A stretch of 64,000 nt of DNA from Opitutaceae bacterium UBA2377 (GTDB lineage: Bacteria > Verrucomicrobiota > Verrucomicrobiia > Opitutales > Opitutaceae): positions 156,732 to 220,731 of the forward strand of contig DDSZ01000032.1 in NCBI GenBank assembly GCA_002344205.1, read 5' to 3'. Shown here one piece after another: positions 1-8,179 of this stretch. The notes beneath the pieces are model-generated. The model was not told the origin of the DNA and ran no database searches. It saw only the letters and a list, made by a program, of their open reading frames with translations. A program made the position numbers and the translations under genes. The first letter of the stretch is position 1, and every line of letters begins with the position of its first letter.

Positions 1-126
1 GTCGCGCTTGCCGTGGTGGGTGCATTCCGCGAACACGCAGAGCAGCCGGCCGTCGGCGGTCAGGGTGACATCAGGGAAGGCCTCATAGACCGAGTCGTCC
101 CGTGAGACGGTGAACTGCTGGATCAT
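1..126 (-). CDS. Sialidase/BNR-like protein, N-terminal fragment
   Basis: An ATG at 126 opens a frame that runs off the left edge; 42 residues are visible, beginning MIQQFTVSRDDSVYEAFPDV and continuing with a DGRLLCVFAECTHHGK stretch. The 'AFPD ... DGRLL.VF.E' pattern resembles the first blade of exo-alpha-sialidase/BNR-type six-bladed propellers, where a substrate-contacting Arg and Asp lie near such positions. No signal peptide is visible at this start. Only the first blade can be seen, so the family call is tentative and substrate cannot be judged. The neighbouring Gfo/Idh dehydrogenase and kinase would suit a glycan-use locus. Confidence 0.5.
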   Translation of the reverse strand, partial: MIQQFTVSRDDSVYEAFPDVTLTADGRLLCVFAECTHHGKRD

Positions 127-239
127 CGACCGCCAACTTCAGGGAGGGCGCGATGAGGCGGCAATGCTCTTTCCACTGAATATACGGTTGGCAAAAAGCT
201 TGTTCGGCCTGCGGCCGGGGCCTTTGCTCCGGCTTCCCT

Positions 240-1250
240 ATGAACACCCCCCGCGTTCCCCGTGTCGCGATCATCGGCTGCGGCAGCTACGGCGCCGAGC
301 ACGCGAGGTTTTTATCCACCTGCCCGGGCGTGAAGCTGCACGCTGTGGCCGACATCGCGCCGGAGCGGGCGCAGGATTTCGCGGCCAGATACGGCGCGGG
401 CTACGCCACGGCCGACGTCGCGAAGATCTGGGCCGACCCGGACATCGACGCGGTGTGGATCTGCACGCAGCACGACACGCATGCACCGCTGGCCGAGGCG
501 GCGGCGGCGGCGGGGAAGAATTTTTTTCTGGAGAAACCGCTGGCGCTGACGCTGGCGGACTGCGACCGCATCGTGGCGGCGGTGGAACGCAGCGGGGTGA
601 TCGCGGCGTCCGGCTTCAAGCTGCGCTTTTTCCCCGCGGTGGTGGCGGCGAAGCAATTCCTGACCAAACCCACGCTGACGATCGCACAGGTGATCGACGA
701 CCACTGGCCGTCGGACTTCTGGGCCAACGACCCGGTGAAGGGCGGGGGCAACGTGCTGTCGCAGGGCTGCCACATGGTGGACACGGTGTTGCATCTCCAC
801 CCGACGCCACCGGTGAAGGTTTATGCCGCGGGCGGCAACCGGCATCACCCGACCCGCGACATCGTGGACACCGCCTCGATCACGCTGACCTTCGCGGACG
901 GTGCGGTGGCGACGGTGGCGGTGGGCGATTGCGGCGTGCCGCCGCACTCCTCGAAGTTTGCGCTGCAGCAGTCGGACGGCGTGCGCAGCTTCAGCCTCTA
1001 CAACCGGCTCAACTCCATCATGACGCGTGAGGACAAGCAGGTGACGGAGCATCCGGCTTGGCCGGAGAAGGGCGCGGATGTGATTGACGCGCCGTTCATC
1101 GCGGCCGTGGCCGCGGGCGGACCGTCGCCCGTGACGGTGCAATCGGCGCGCCGCACCTCGGCCGTGGTTTTGGCGGCGGTCGAGTCCATCAAGACCGGGC
1201 GGGCCATCGATCTTACCTCGGCGCCCTATGCCGCGGCGATGCAGGGGTGA
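240..1250 (+). CDS. Gfo/Idh/MocA family oxidoreductase
   Basis: A 336-residue NAD(P)-dependent sugar or cyclitol dehydrogenase-like protein. The N-terminal Rossmann fold shows a GCGSYG nucleotide-binding loop near residues 13-18, and the family's EKP motif (the lysine thought to act in catalysis) is at residues 98-100. The C-terminal half has the GFO/IDH alpha/beta domain with a GCHMVDTVLHL segment carrying the usual histidine/aspartate pair. Length is normal. The start at 240 directly precedes MNTPRVPRVAIIG. The gene converges on the FGGY kinase with only 13 bases between the stops. Substrate is unknown; a role in sugar, uronate or inositol metabolism is inference from family and context. 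Confidence 0.9.
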   Translation: MNTPRVPRVAIIGCGSYGAEHARFLSTCPGVKLHAVADIAPERAQDFAARYGAGYATADVAKIWADPDIDAVWICTQHDTHAPLAEAAAAAGKNFFLEKPLALTLADCDRIVAAVERSGVIAASGFKLRFFPAVVAAKQFLTKPTLTIAQVIDDHWPSDFWANDPVKGGGNVLSQGCHMVDTVLHLHPTPPVKVYAAGGNRHHPTRDIVDTASITLTFADGAVATVAVGDCGVPPHSSKFALQQSDGVRSFSLYNRLNSIMTREDKQVTEHPAWPEKGADVIDAPFIAAVAAGGPSPVTVQSARRTSAVVLAAVESIKTGRAIDLTSAPYAAAMQG

Positions 1251-1263
1251 GGGTCTGTGGGCT

Positions 1264-2928
1264 TTAGGCGCCGGCCATTAGTTTCCGATACGCGAGGAAG
1301 TCGGCGTGGAGGCGGTGGAAGACCCGGTGTTTCGCGGTGTGGTAGCGCGCGACGGCACCCTTGGCCGGTGTGATGACCTTGTCGGCGGCATTCATCGCCG
1401 CCATGGCAGGGAGCACGCCCCTGAAGTGTCCGCTGGCCACGGCGCCGAGGACGGCGGAGCCGAGGAGGACGGCTTCGGGTTCCTTGGGCAGCACGATGCG
1501 GCAGCCGGTGATGTCGGCGTGTTCACGCAGGAAAACCGGATTCTTCGTGCCGCCGCCACAGGCGAGGAGCGTGTCAATGCGGTAGCCCTTGCGGTTCATC
1601 TCCGCGAGGATGTGCCGCGTGCCATGGGCGACGGCCTGCACGGCGGCGAGATATTGCAGCGCGAGGTCGTCGGCGGTGGCGGAGAGCGTGAGTCCGCTGA
1701 TGGTGCCCTTGAGCGTGGGGTCGGCGCGCGGGGACCGGTTGCCGTGAAAATCGGGCTGGATGTGCAGGTCGCGCGTGAGTTCACCGGGGAAGCGCACGCG
1801 CCTGACCTTGGCGAGCGCGTCGAGCCGGGCGTTGAGCAGCTCGTAAATCGTGCGGCCGGTTTTCTTCGCCTCGGCCACGAGCGGCGCCGCGGCGGCGTGG
1901 GAGAAGATGACGTGGTCGATCAACGCGCCGGTGGCGGACTGGCCGCCTTCCGTGAGCCAGAGGCCGGGAATCATCGCGGAGTAATACGGACCCCAGATGC
2001 CGTCGATAAAGCGGGGCTTGGCCGAAACGGCCATGTGGCAGGAGGACGTGCCGCCGATGAGCGCGAGGCGATGTTCGAGGGACGCAGGCGTGGGTTTTTT
2101 GCCGGCGACGGGGGCGCCAAGCAGGCCGAGACCGCCGGCGTGCGCGTCGATGATGGAAACGCCGACGGGAATGCCCGGCTGCAGACCGAGTTCGCGCGCG
2201 GCTTGCGCGGTGAGGCCGCGGCCGAGGGGTTCGCCCATCGGGCGGATGGTTTGGCCGATGCGGGCGAATTTTTCCTGCGCGAGATCACCGAGGCCGATTT
2301 GTTTGAAATAGGCTTCGTCCCAGCCACCGCCGGCGGTGCCCTTGTGGCCGAGGTAGGTCCACTTGCAGACGGTGGTGCAGAGCGAGCGGGTGTCGTCGCC
2401 GGTGGCGCGGTAAGTGAGGAAGTCGGGCAGGTCGAGAAAGCGGGTGGTGCGGCGCCAGGTGGCGGGCAGGTTTTCCTTAAGCCAAAGGAGCTTGGGCGTT
2501 TCCATCTCGGGAGAGATGACGCCGCCAACGTAGCGCAGCACCGGGTGCTTGGTTTGGTTGATGCGGTCGGCCTGCGGGATGGCGCGGTGGTCCATCCACA
2601 CGATGACGTTTTGGGCGGCGCGGCCGGTGGGCGAAACGGTCACGGGCCGGTCGCGGGCATCGAGACAGACGAGCGAGCAGGTGGCATCGAAGCCGATGCC
2701 GGCGACCTGCGCGGGCGTGGCCTTGGCCTGTTTGAGCGCGCCGCGCACGGCGCGGCCGCAGGCGGCCCAGATGTCGTCGGAGGACTGCTCGACGAAGTCG
2801 GGCTGCGGTTTCCACATTTTGATGGGCTGGCTGGCGCTGCCGAGCATGCGGCCGGTGGCGGTGAAGAGTCCGGCGCGCGCACTGCCGGTGCCGACGTCGA
2901 TGCCGAGGAAGAGAGCGGGGTGGGGCAT
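1264..2928 (-). CDS. FGGY-family carbohydrate kinase, D-ribulokinase/YDCK type
   Basis: A 554-residue kinase of the FGGY fold. The N-terminus has the phosphate-1 signature ([15 protein letters not shown]), the N-domain includes a GFDATCSLV segment and the C-domain has [16 protein letters not shown] near residue 480, the usual FGGY ATP-site region. The pattern matches the ribulokinase-like YDCK subgroup (phosphorylates D-ribulose or pentitols) more than xylulokinases. I chose ATG 2928 ([11 protein letters not shown]); the in-frame upstream start at 2985 would overlap the end of the preceding gene and adds residues that look untranslated. It follows the formylglycine-generating enzyme by 29 bases on the same strand, so co-transcription is likely. 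Exact sugar is not determinable. Confidence 0.87.
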   Translation of the reverse strand: MPHPALFLGIDVGTGSARAGLFTATGRMLGSASQPIKMWKPQPDFVEQSSDDIWAACGRAVRGALKQAKATPAQVAGIGFDATCSLVCLDARDRPVTVSPTGRAAQNVIVWMDHRAIPQADRINQTKHPVLRYVGGVISPEMETPKLLWLKENLPATWRRTTRFLDLPDFLTYRATGDDTRSLCTTVCKWTYLGHKGTAGGGWDEAYFKQIGLGDLAQEKFARIGQTIRPMGEPLGRGLTAQAARELGLQPGIPVGVSIIDAHAGGLGLLGAPVAGKKPTPASLEHRLALIGGTSSCHMAVSAKPRFIDGIWGPYYSAMIPGLWLTEGGQSATGALIDHVIFSHAAAAPLVAEAKKTGRTIYELLNARLDALAKVRRVRFPGELTRDLHIQPDFHGNRSPRADPTLKGTISGLTLSATADDLALQYLAAVQAVAHGTRHILAEMNRKGYRIDTLLACGGGTKNPVFLREHADITGCRIVLPKEPEAVLLGSAVLGAVASGHFRGVLPAMAAMNAADKVITPAKGAVARYHTAKHRVFHRLHADFLAYRKLMAGA

Positions 2929-2957
2929 GGTAATGAAGTAAGGTTGAAGCGGTCGGG

Positions 2958-3929
2958 TTATTGGGGATCGGTGTCGCGGGCGCAACGAAAGCCGAGGTTG
3001 CCGGTGGCGCTGTCGGGCGTGTTGCTGCTGCGGGCGTCGGTGCGGTAGCGGTTGCAGTAGCTGGCGTGGCAGAGATAGCTGCCACCGCGCATCACGCGGC
3101 GGTCGCCGGCGGCCGGGCCGGTGGGATTCTCGGCGGATGAGCGGGCGTAATAACCGGGGTCAAACCAGTCCCAGCACCATTCCCAGACATTGCCGGTCAT
3201 CTGATAGAGGCCGTGGCCGTTGGCGCGGTAGGTCTTGGCCGGGGAGGGGCCGAAGTGTCCGTCGGCCTCGGTGTTGTGAGTGGGAAAAGTGCCCTGCCAG
3301 ACGTTCATGCGGTGCTTCCCTTCCGGCTCCAATTCGTCGCCCCAGGGAAAACGCTTTTGCACCAGACCGCCGCGGGCGGCGCATTCCCATTCGGCCTCGG
3401 TCGGCAGGCGCTTGCCGGCCCACGCCGCGTAGGCGGCCGCGTCGTGCCAGGAAACCTGCACGACCGGATGATCCCAGCGTTTTTTGATGTTGGACGCCGG
3501 TCCCTCGGGATGCCGCCAGGTCGCGCCGTCCACGCGGCACCACCATTCGCTGCCGAGCACGCGGACGCGTTCGGTGGCGGCCTGCTGTGCCGGGGTGAGG
3601 TGACCGAAGAACACAAAGGACCAGCCGAATTTCTCCGACTCCGTGCGATAGCCGGTGGTATTCACGAAGTCGTTGAACTGCGCGTTGGTCACCGCCGTGG
3701 CATCGAGCCAGAACGGATTAAGCCGCACGGGATGCACGGGACCCTCGCCATCGGCGGGGAAGCCGTAGTCGCCGTCGTTGCCCATGAGGAACTCGCCGCC
3801 CGGGATGAGCTTCATGCCCTCGGTCGAACCGGTGTTGATGCGGCGAAACTCCCCGGTCGCCGGTGTTGCCGTCCCGTTTGCCTCCCGGGTGGGAGCACAG
3901 CAGGAGCCTTTGGGGTCGTCGGGATGCAT
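2958..3929 (-). CDS. Formylglycine-generating enzyme (SUMF1/FGE family)
   Basis: A 323-residue FGE-sulfatase domain protein. Genuine formylglycine-generating enzymes convert an active-site cysteine of sulfatases to formylglycine using copper and a conserved cysteine pair. Here the C-terminal [15 protein letters not shown] block carries C287 and C292, spaced as in characterised FGEs (C336/C341 in human SUMF1). Other family blocks are present: IPGGEFLMG near residue 42, [15 protein letters not shown] at 174-188 and TGNVWEWC at 245-252. This separates it from the many SUMF1-like proteins that lack the cysteines. No signal peptide is seen; a Cys-rich KGSCCAP N-terminus is present. No sulfatase gene is in this window, so the client must be elsewhere. 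Confidence 0.9.
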   Translation of the reverse strand: MHPDDPKGSCCAPTREANGTATPATGEFRRINTGSTEGMKLIPGGEFLMGNDGDYGFPADGEGPVHPVRLNPFWLDATAVTNAQFNDFVNTTGYRTESEKFGWSFVFFGHLTPAQQAATERVRVLGSEWWCRVDGATWRHPEGPASNIKKRWDHPVVQVSWHDAAAYAAWAGKRLPTEAEWECAARGGLVQKRFPWGDELEPEGKHRMNVWQGTFPTHNTEADGHFGPSPAKTYRANGHGLYQMTGNVWEWCWDWFDPGYYARSSAENPTGPAAGDRRVMRGGSYLCHASYCNRYRTDARSSNTPDSATGNLGFRCARDTDPQ

Positions 3930-4097
3930 CGGATGCCGGAAACGTCAGATCAATGCGAAACCCGGGAGGATGAGCAGGATGTTCGGACGCATGGGGTGGG
4001 AGCATTACAAAGGCCGGGGTGCCGCGGGCCAAGAACGGAGATGCGTGGTGACAGGAATTCCCGTTGAGTCGGGGTGAGGCTCCGCCAGCATGAATCC
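3930..4097. promoter_or_regulatory. Divergent intergenic region between FGE and DUF4091 genes
   Basis: These 168 bases separate the start of the FGE gene (minus) from the chosen start of the DUF4091 gene (plus), so promoters for both must lie here or overlap the gene starts. No strong -35/-10 pair or operator palindrome stood out by eye. The alternative upstream ATG of the plus gene at 4074 lies inside this stretch. Confidence 0.4.
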
Positions 4098-6320
4098 ATG
4101 CCATCCCCGTTGCGCTCCGCCGGTTGGTTCCTACTGTCACTGGTCGCCGTGTGCGCCACCCCGCCCGAAAAATTTGCCCCGCGTGCGCTGTTGCGCGAAC
4201 CGGCCGCACCGCAGCTCGCTTCGCCGCTTGCGGGCGATGTCCTGCGCGATGCCGTGGTCACGGCTTCGCACCATGAGGAGGGCTACATCCCGCAGTTCGC
4301 CAACAACGGCAACCACGACGACAACATCCTGCACTGGGCGACGAAGCAGTGGCCGGCGTGGATCCGCTTCGACCTGCCGGAGCCGCGGCCGGTGGCGGAG
4401 ATCCATGTGTGGTTCATGGCCTGGGCGGGCCGCACCCACCATTACATGATCGAGGGTTCGGTGGACGGGCAAAACTGGAGCGTGCTGGTGGACCGGCGCG
4501 AAAGCGCCGTGCCCTCCACCTTGCGGGCTGAAAAATTTCTACTGCCGGAACCGGTCGAACTGCGGTCGCTGCGTTTGACGGTCACCGGCGCGACCAAGCC
4601 CGAGGATGGCCTGACCTTGCTCGAGGTGGATGCCTTTGCGCAGCCGGTGAAGCTCTCGCTCGGCGGTGCCGTGGCCGACATCGACCGCCGGCCGGCGGCG
4701 GCCGATTTGCCCGTGGCGGATGCTGTCCGGGAATGGTCGGGCACGGCCTGGCGCGGGGAACGCATCCACGGGCGGTTTGTCGTGTGGACGGACGCCCGGC
4801 GCGAGGGCCTGCGGGCGGAAGTGTCGCCCCTGCGTCGCGTAAATGGGGATGTAGGGCGGGATCGCCGTATCCCGCCATCGACTTCGAGTGATTCAAAGGC
4901 GGGGTTCGGAAACACCGTCCTACAGGCCAACATCCGCTTCGTGAAGCAGGTGTTGGCCGACGGCGATCTTGCCGGCGACCTCCTGGACGACGCAACGCGC
5001 ACACCGATGCCGGCCGGTTCATGGCGGGAGCTGTGGCTGACGGTCGAGCCGGGCCGTGCGACGGAGCCGGGCATTTACACGGGCACGATCACCGTGCGGG
5101 CCGATGACACCGCTCCGCTGGAATTTCCGCTCACCGTCGAGGTGCTGCCCGCGACCCTGCCGGCGCCGGCGGACTGGAAGTTTCACCTCGACCTGTGGCA
5201 GCACCCTTGGGCCATTGCGCGCTGGCATGATGTGGAGCCATGGAGCGAAGACCATTTCCGGCTGATGCGGCCTTACCTCACCGAACTCGCCAATGCGGGG
5301 CAGAAGATCATCACCGCGACCATCACCGACCGGCCCTGGGGCCGGCGCGACCACGACGATTACCGCTCGATGGTGGCGCGCGTGCGGCATCCGGACGGCT
5401 CGTGGAGCTTCGACTACACGATGTTCGACCGTTATGTGGAGCTGGCGATGGATTGCGGCATCACCGGGCAGATCAACTGCTACTCGCTGCTCACCTGGTC
5501 GGGCCGGCTTTATTATACCGACGCCGCGACCGGCGACGAACGGTTCATGCTCTGCGACACGACCGGGCCGGAGTTTGCCGAGTATTGGGCGCCGTTTTTG
5601 CGTGATTTCGAGCGCCATCTCGCGGCAAAGGGCTGGCTGGAGCGGGCCCGGCTCGCGGTGGACGAGGCACCGGCCCACATGATGCAGGCGATGACGGAGC
5701 TGGTGCGCGCCAACGCCCCGCGGCTGCGCATCAGTCTTGCGGGCAACCAGGCGCCCTCGCACTACACCGGGCTCGATCTGGCGGAGTTCAGCATCATCCT
5801 TGATCATGCGAGCGACGAGCTCCTGCGCGACATCGCCAGTCGCAAAGCCGAGGGCCGGATCACGACCTTTTACGTGTGCCTCGATCCGAAACGGCCCAAC
5901 ACCTTCGTCAGGAGCCCGCCGGCCGAGGCGGTGTGGATCGGCTATTACACGGCGGTAAACGGCTACGACGGCTTCCTGCGCTGGGCATGGACGACGTGGC
6001 CGGAGAATCCGCTGCGCGATTCCAGCTACTGGGGCCATCCCTACCTGCATTATCTGCCGGCCGGCGATGCCTTCCTCCTCTACCCCGGCCCGCGCAGTGC
6101 GGTGCGCTGGGAACTGCTGCGCGACGGGTTCGAGGAATGGGAAAAACTGCGCATTCTGCGCGAGGCGCACGGCGGCGAACTGCCGCCGGAGCTGGCGGCC
6201 CTGCTCGAACGCTTCCGCAACCCCAAGGAGCTCGGCGACGACGAGACCATCATCCGCGACGTCCAGGTCATGCGCGCAGCGGTCGAGGCGGCGGCGAAAG
6301 AGCAGGCCATCGGTCGTTAA
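4098..6320 (+). CDS. Secreted DUF4091 glycoside-hydrolase-like protein with F5/8 type C domain
   Basis: About 740 residues. The chosen start (4098) gives MPSPLRSAGWFLLSLVAVCA, a plausible signal peptide; ATG 4074 would add eight residues before it. Residues about 50-190 form a discoidin/F5-8C-like carbohydrate-binding domain (WPAWIRFDLPEPRPVAEIHV ... HYMIEGSVDGQNWSVLVDRR). The C-terminal half has the DUF4091 barrel-like region, with FLRWAWTTWPENPL and YLPAGDAFLLYPGP near residues 630-670. Such proteins are thought to be extracellular glycoside hydrolases of unknown specificity. Oddly, codons from about 4848 to 4926 consist of a palindromic repeat read in frame (VGRDRRIPP...), an insertion not expected in the family. 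Confidence 0.8.
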   Translation: MPSPLRSAGWFLLSLVAVCATPPEKFAPRALLREPAAPQLASPLAGDVLRDAVVTASHHEEGYIPQFANNGNHDDNILHWATKQWPAWIRFDLPEPRPVAEIHVWFMAWAGRTHHYMIEGSVDGQNWSVLVDRRESAVPSTLRAEKFLLPEPVELRSLRLTVTGATKPEDGLTLLEVDAFAQPVKLSLGGAVADIDRRPAAADLPVADAVREWSGTAWRGERIHGRFVVWTDARREGLRAEVSPLRRVNGDVGRDRRIPPSTSSDSKAGFGNTVLQANIRFVKQVLADGDLAGDLLDDATRTPMPAGSWRELWLTVEPGRATEPGIYTGTITVRADDTAPLEFPLTVEVLPATLPAPADWKFHLDLWQHPWAIARWHDVEPWSEDHFRLMRPYLTELANAGQKIITATITDRPWGRRDHDDYRSMVARVRHPDGSWSFDYTMFDRYVELAMDCGITGQINCYSLLTWSGRLYYTDAATGDERFMLCDTTGPEFAEYWAPFLRDFERHLAAKGWLERARLAVDEAPAHMMQAMTELVRANAPRLRISLAGNQAPSHYTGLDLAEFSIILDHASDELLRDIASRKAEGRITTFYVCLDPKRPNTFVRSPPAEAVWIGYYTAVNGYDGFLRWAWTTWPENPLRDSSYWGHPYLHYLPAGDAFLLYPGPRSAVRWELLRDGFEEWEKLRILREAHGGELPPELAALLERFRNPKELGDDETIIRDVQVMRAAVEAAAKEQAIGR
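4850..4926 (+). repeat. In-frame palindromic element (GTAGGG family) inside the DUF4091 gene
   Basis: The segment opens TGTAGG and closes CCTACA. Its left part contains a hairpin, GCGGGAT / ATCCCGC around CGCCGT, and its right part an imperfect hairpin, GGCGGGGTT / AACACCGTCC. The reading frame passes through without a stop and gives VGRDRRIPP at the left hairpin. Related copies lie at about 12698-12728 and 46448-46484 on the other strand, and the second also sits in a former reading frame in the same phase. Confidence 0.7.
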
Positions 6321-6350
6321 CCACGGATGGACACCAATGAACACGGATAA
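6317..6350 (+). repeat. ACCACGGATGGACAC-type dispersed repeat unit
   Basis: Directly at the stop of the DUF4091 gene is TTAACCACGGATGGACACCA followed by ATGAACACGGATAA. From memory, phrases of this type (encoding NHGWTRMNTD-like peptides when read through) recur at gene ends in Verrucomicrobiota and related genomes. No second copy of exactly this type is in the window, so its repeat status rests on that recollection. Confidence 0.45.
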
Positions 6351-6373
6351 GCATGAAGCTGGTGGTGGCTGGC

Positions 6374-6408
6374 TTGACAGCACCAGGATCGGGTAACATG
6401 TTACCGTC
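6374..6408 (+). promoter_or_regulatory. mazEF promoter with operator palindrome; likely leaderless start
   Basis: A perfect TTGACA (6374-6379) is followed 17 bases later by CATGTT (6397-6402) at the -10 position. This overlaps a perfect 14-base palindrome GGTAACATGTTACC (6392-6405). A start of transcription about seven bases after the -10 would fall on the ATG at 6409, implying a leaderless or nearly leaderless mRNA. An operator over the -10 box fits MazE-type autorepression. The -10 match is weak. Confidence 0.55.
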
Positions 6409-6636
6409 ATGCCTACCAAGTCCAAGTCGGCGACAAGCAAGATGCAGGCTTATCGTGAACGTTTGCGGGCGCAGGGACTGAAGCCCGTGCAGATTTGGGT
6501 GCCGGATGTCGATGCACCGGGTTTTGACAAGGAATTGCGTCGGCAGGTGGCCGCCTTGAACAAGGCGGATGAGGCCGAGGCGATGGCCTTTATCGAGGCG
6601 GTGATGGATGACCCCGCAAACGATCTCTCGCGGTGA
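6409..6636 (+). CDS. mazE: MazE-type antitoxin (DUF3018-like)
   Basis: A 75-residue protein, MPTKSKSATSKMQAYRERLR at the N-terminus, followed by AQGLKPVQIWVPDVDAPGFDKELRRQVAAL and an acidic helix ending in DDPANDL. This is the layout of short MazE-family antitoxins: a basic DNA-binding N-terminal part and an acidic C-terminal tail that binds MazF. It overlaps the toxin gene by 29 bases, the usual arrangement that couples translation. The palindrome just upstream is the probable autoregulatory site. No Shine-Dalgarno sequence is visible before the ATG, in keeping with a leaderless transcript. Confidence 0.85.
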   Translation: MPTKSKSATSKMQAYRERLRAQGLKPVQIWVPDVDAPGFDKELRRQVAALNKADEAEAMAFIEAVMDDPANDLSR

Positions 6637-6955
6637 TTTGGTCACGGTCGCCGCTGCGGGAGACTTTGGAAAACCGCGCCCGGCGGTGGTGATTCAAGCT
6701 GATGTCCTGACCGAGGCGGAAGTAAAAACCGTTTTGGTCTGCCTGCTCAGCAGCCATGTGGTGGAAAGGGCGAGATTTCGCCTGACGGTCGAACCCAATG
6801 CGGACAACGGCTTGCTGCGGACTTCGCAGGTCATGGTGGACAAGATCGTCAGCATGCCCCGTGTCCGCATAGGACGGGTCATTGGCAGGCTGGATGACGA
6901 TGCGATGCAACAGCTCAACCGCACGCTGGCGTTCGTGATCGGCTTGGGGCAGTGA
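6608..6955 (+). CDS. mazF: MazF/PemK-type endoribonuclease toxin
   Basis: A 115-residue PemK/MazF protein, expected to be a sequence-specific mRNA interferase. The family blocks are ISRGDLVTVAAAGDFGKPRPAVVIQ at the N-terminus (RGD-V and KPRPAVV), LRTSQVMVDKIVSMP in the middle and IGRVIGRL near the C-terminus. The conserved Arg in KPRP and the Ser/Thr of the second block, thought to be catalytic, are present, so the toxin looks intact. It begins inside the antitoxin gene and ends two bases before the ATG of the next gene; the GTGA there could also couple translation. A toxin gene continuing into a metabolic operon is unusual. Confidence 0.88.
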   Translation: MTPQTISRGDLVTVAAAGDFGKPRPAVVIQADVLTEAEVKTVLVCLLSSHVVERARFRLTVEPNADNGLLRTSQVMVDKIVSMPRVRIGRVIGRLDDDAMQQLNRTLAFVIGLGQ

Positions 6956-6957
6956 CC

Positions 6958-7338
6958 ATGCTCACCCGGCTCGATCACATTCAACTGGCGATGCCACCCG
7001 GCGGGGAGAAACAGGCGCGGGCTTTCTGGGGCGGTTTGCTGGGCATAGTTGAAGAGGTGAAACCCGAGCCACTGGCCAGCCGAGGCGGTTGTTGGTTTCG
7101 CACTGGCGCGATAATTGTGCATTTGGGCGTGGAAAAGGACTTCGCGCCGCAGAAGAAAGCGCATCCGGCGTTTTGCGTGCGCGACCTCGACGGGCTGGCG
7201 CAACGTCTGGCCGGGGCGGGTTACCCGGTGATCTGGGATGACGCGCTACCGGAGCGGCGGCGGTTTTATACCGCGGATCCGTTTGGCAATCGGATTGAGT
7301 TTATCGCGAATGGCGATGGGGTTGGGCAGAAACTATGA
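6958..7338 (+). CDS. VOC (glyoxalase/dioxygenase fold) family protein
   Basis: A 126-residue single VOC module: LDHIQLAMPPGGEKQARAFW at the start (metal-ligand His in LDHIQ), then FRTGAIIVHLGV in the middle and TADPFGNRIEFIA at the end, the usual DP.GN..E block with the glutamate ligand. ATG 6958 has a GGGG eight bases upstream; a GTG at 6952 is the alternative. The stop overlaps the pdxJ start by four bases (ATGA), so this protein and PdxJ are made together. Substrate is unknown; VOC members include glyoxalases, epimerases and antibiotic-binding proteins. Confidence 0.85.
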   Translation: MLTRLDHIQLAMPPGGEKQARAFWGGLLGIVEEVKPEPLASRGGCWFRTGAIIVHLGVEKDFAPQKKAHPAFCVRDLDGLAQRLAGAGYPVIWDDALPERRRFYTADPFGNRIEFIANGDGVGQKL

Positions 7339-8057
7339 CCAAGCTTTCCGTAAACATTAACAAGATCGCGCTGCTCCGGAACTCGCGCGGGCGGAATTAC
7401 CCGGATGTGCGGGCAGTTTCGGAGCGGTGTCTGGAACTTGGTGCGCATGGGATCACGCTGCATCCGCGGCAGGACCAACGACACGCGCGCTACAGCGATG
7501 TAGAGGCATTGAACGGGCTGTGCGTGGAGCGCAGCGCCGAACTGAATGTCGAGGGCTATCCCTCGGAGGAGTTTCTGGCGGTGGTCATGCAAGCTCGGCC
7601 CGTGCAATGCACCCTCGTGCCGGATGCGCCGGGGCAGCTGACTTCCGATCATGGCTGGGATTTCGCCAAAGAGGCTGGATTCCTGCGCGAAGTGGTGCGC
7701 CGGTTGAAGGACTGCGGAATCCGGGTGAGCTTGTTTTCCGATTACGATTATCCCGGCATCGAGCAGGCCCGGGAAATCGGGGCCGACCGGGTTGAACTCT
7801 ATACGGAGCCCTACGCGGCGCATTTTGGTTCTGCGCGTGCCGATGAGATCTTCGAAGGATTTCGTATGGCGGCTAAGCGGGCGCAGGATGCCAGTCTGGG
7901 CGTCAATGCTGGGCATGATCTCAATCTAGAAAACCTAGCCCGTTTTCTGAGCATCCCCGACATCTTGGAGGTTTCAATCGGGCATGCCCTGGTGGTGGAA
8001 TCCATCGAGATGGGCTTGGATGCGGTGATCAGACGCTATTTGGAAATCGTAGCCTGA
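7335..8057 (+). CDS. pdxJ: Pyridoxine 5'-phosphate synthase
   Basis: A 240-residue PdxJ, which condenses 1-deoxyxylulose 5-phosphate with 3-amino-1-hydroxyacetone phosphate to form pyridoxine phosphate in the DXP-dependent vitamin B6 route. Family blocks are clear: LSVNINKIALLRNSRG at the N-terminus, GAHGITLHPRQDQRHA, ELNVEGYPS, CTLVPDAPGQLTSDHGWD, RVELYTEPYA and the C-terminal GVNAGHDLN and EVSIGHALV. Conserved His and Glu residues in LHPRQDQRHI-like, ELNVEG and IGHA blocks are kept. Length is normal. Translation is coupled to the VOC gene by ATGA. No pdxA is nearby. It is the last gene of the mazEF-VOC-pdxJ run. Confidence 0.96.
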   Translation: MTKLSVNINKIALLRNSRGRNYPDVRAVSERCLELGAHGITLHPRQDQRHARYSDVEALNGLCVERSAELNVEGYPSEEFLAVVMQARPVQCTLVPDAPGQLTSDHGWDFAKEAGFLREVVRRLKDCGIRVSLFSDYDYPGIEQAREIGADRVELYTEPYAAHFGSARADEIFEGFRMAAKRAQDASLGVNAGHDLNLENLARFLSIPDILEVSIGHALVVESIEMGLDAVIRRYLEIVA

Positions 8058-8179
8058 TATCGTCACCGCCTCCTTTTGGCGTAATGTGGCGGGTCGGGCG
8101 GGCGGGTCGTTGACCGGGCGCTCGGGGTGGCTTCGCTTGTGTCATAAACAACCCCGGCCGCCCTCAGGCGGCGATCCCC

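Noticed and set aside
1306..3048. Long open frame on the plus strand opposite the FGGY kinase
   Set aside because: It is the GC-rich antisense shadow of the kinase gene, with Gly/Ala/Arg-rich content and no family motifs.
8058..8179. Possible small gene or regulatory RNA between pdxJ and the acyl-CoA dehydrogenase
   Set aside because: No hairpin with a U-tract, ribosome site or coding-like frame was found.
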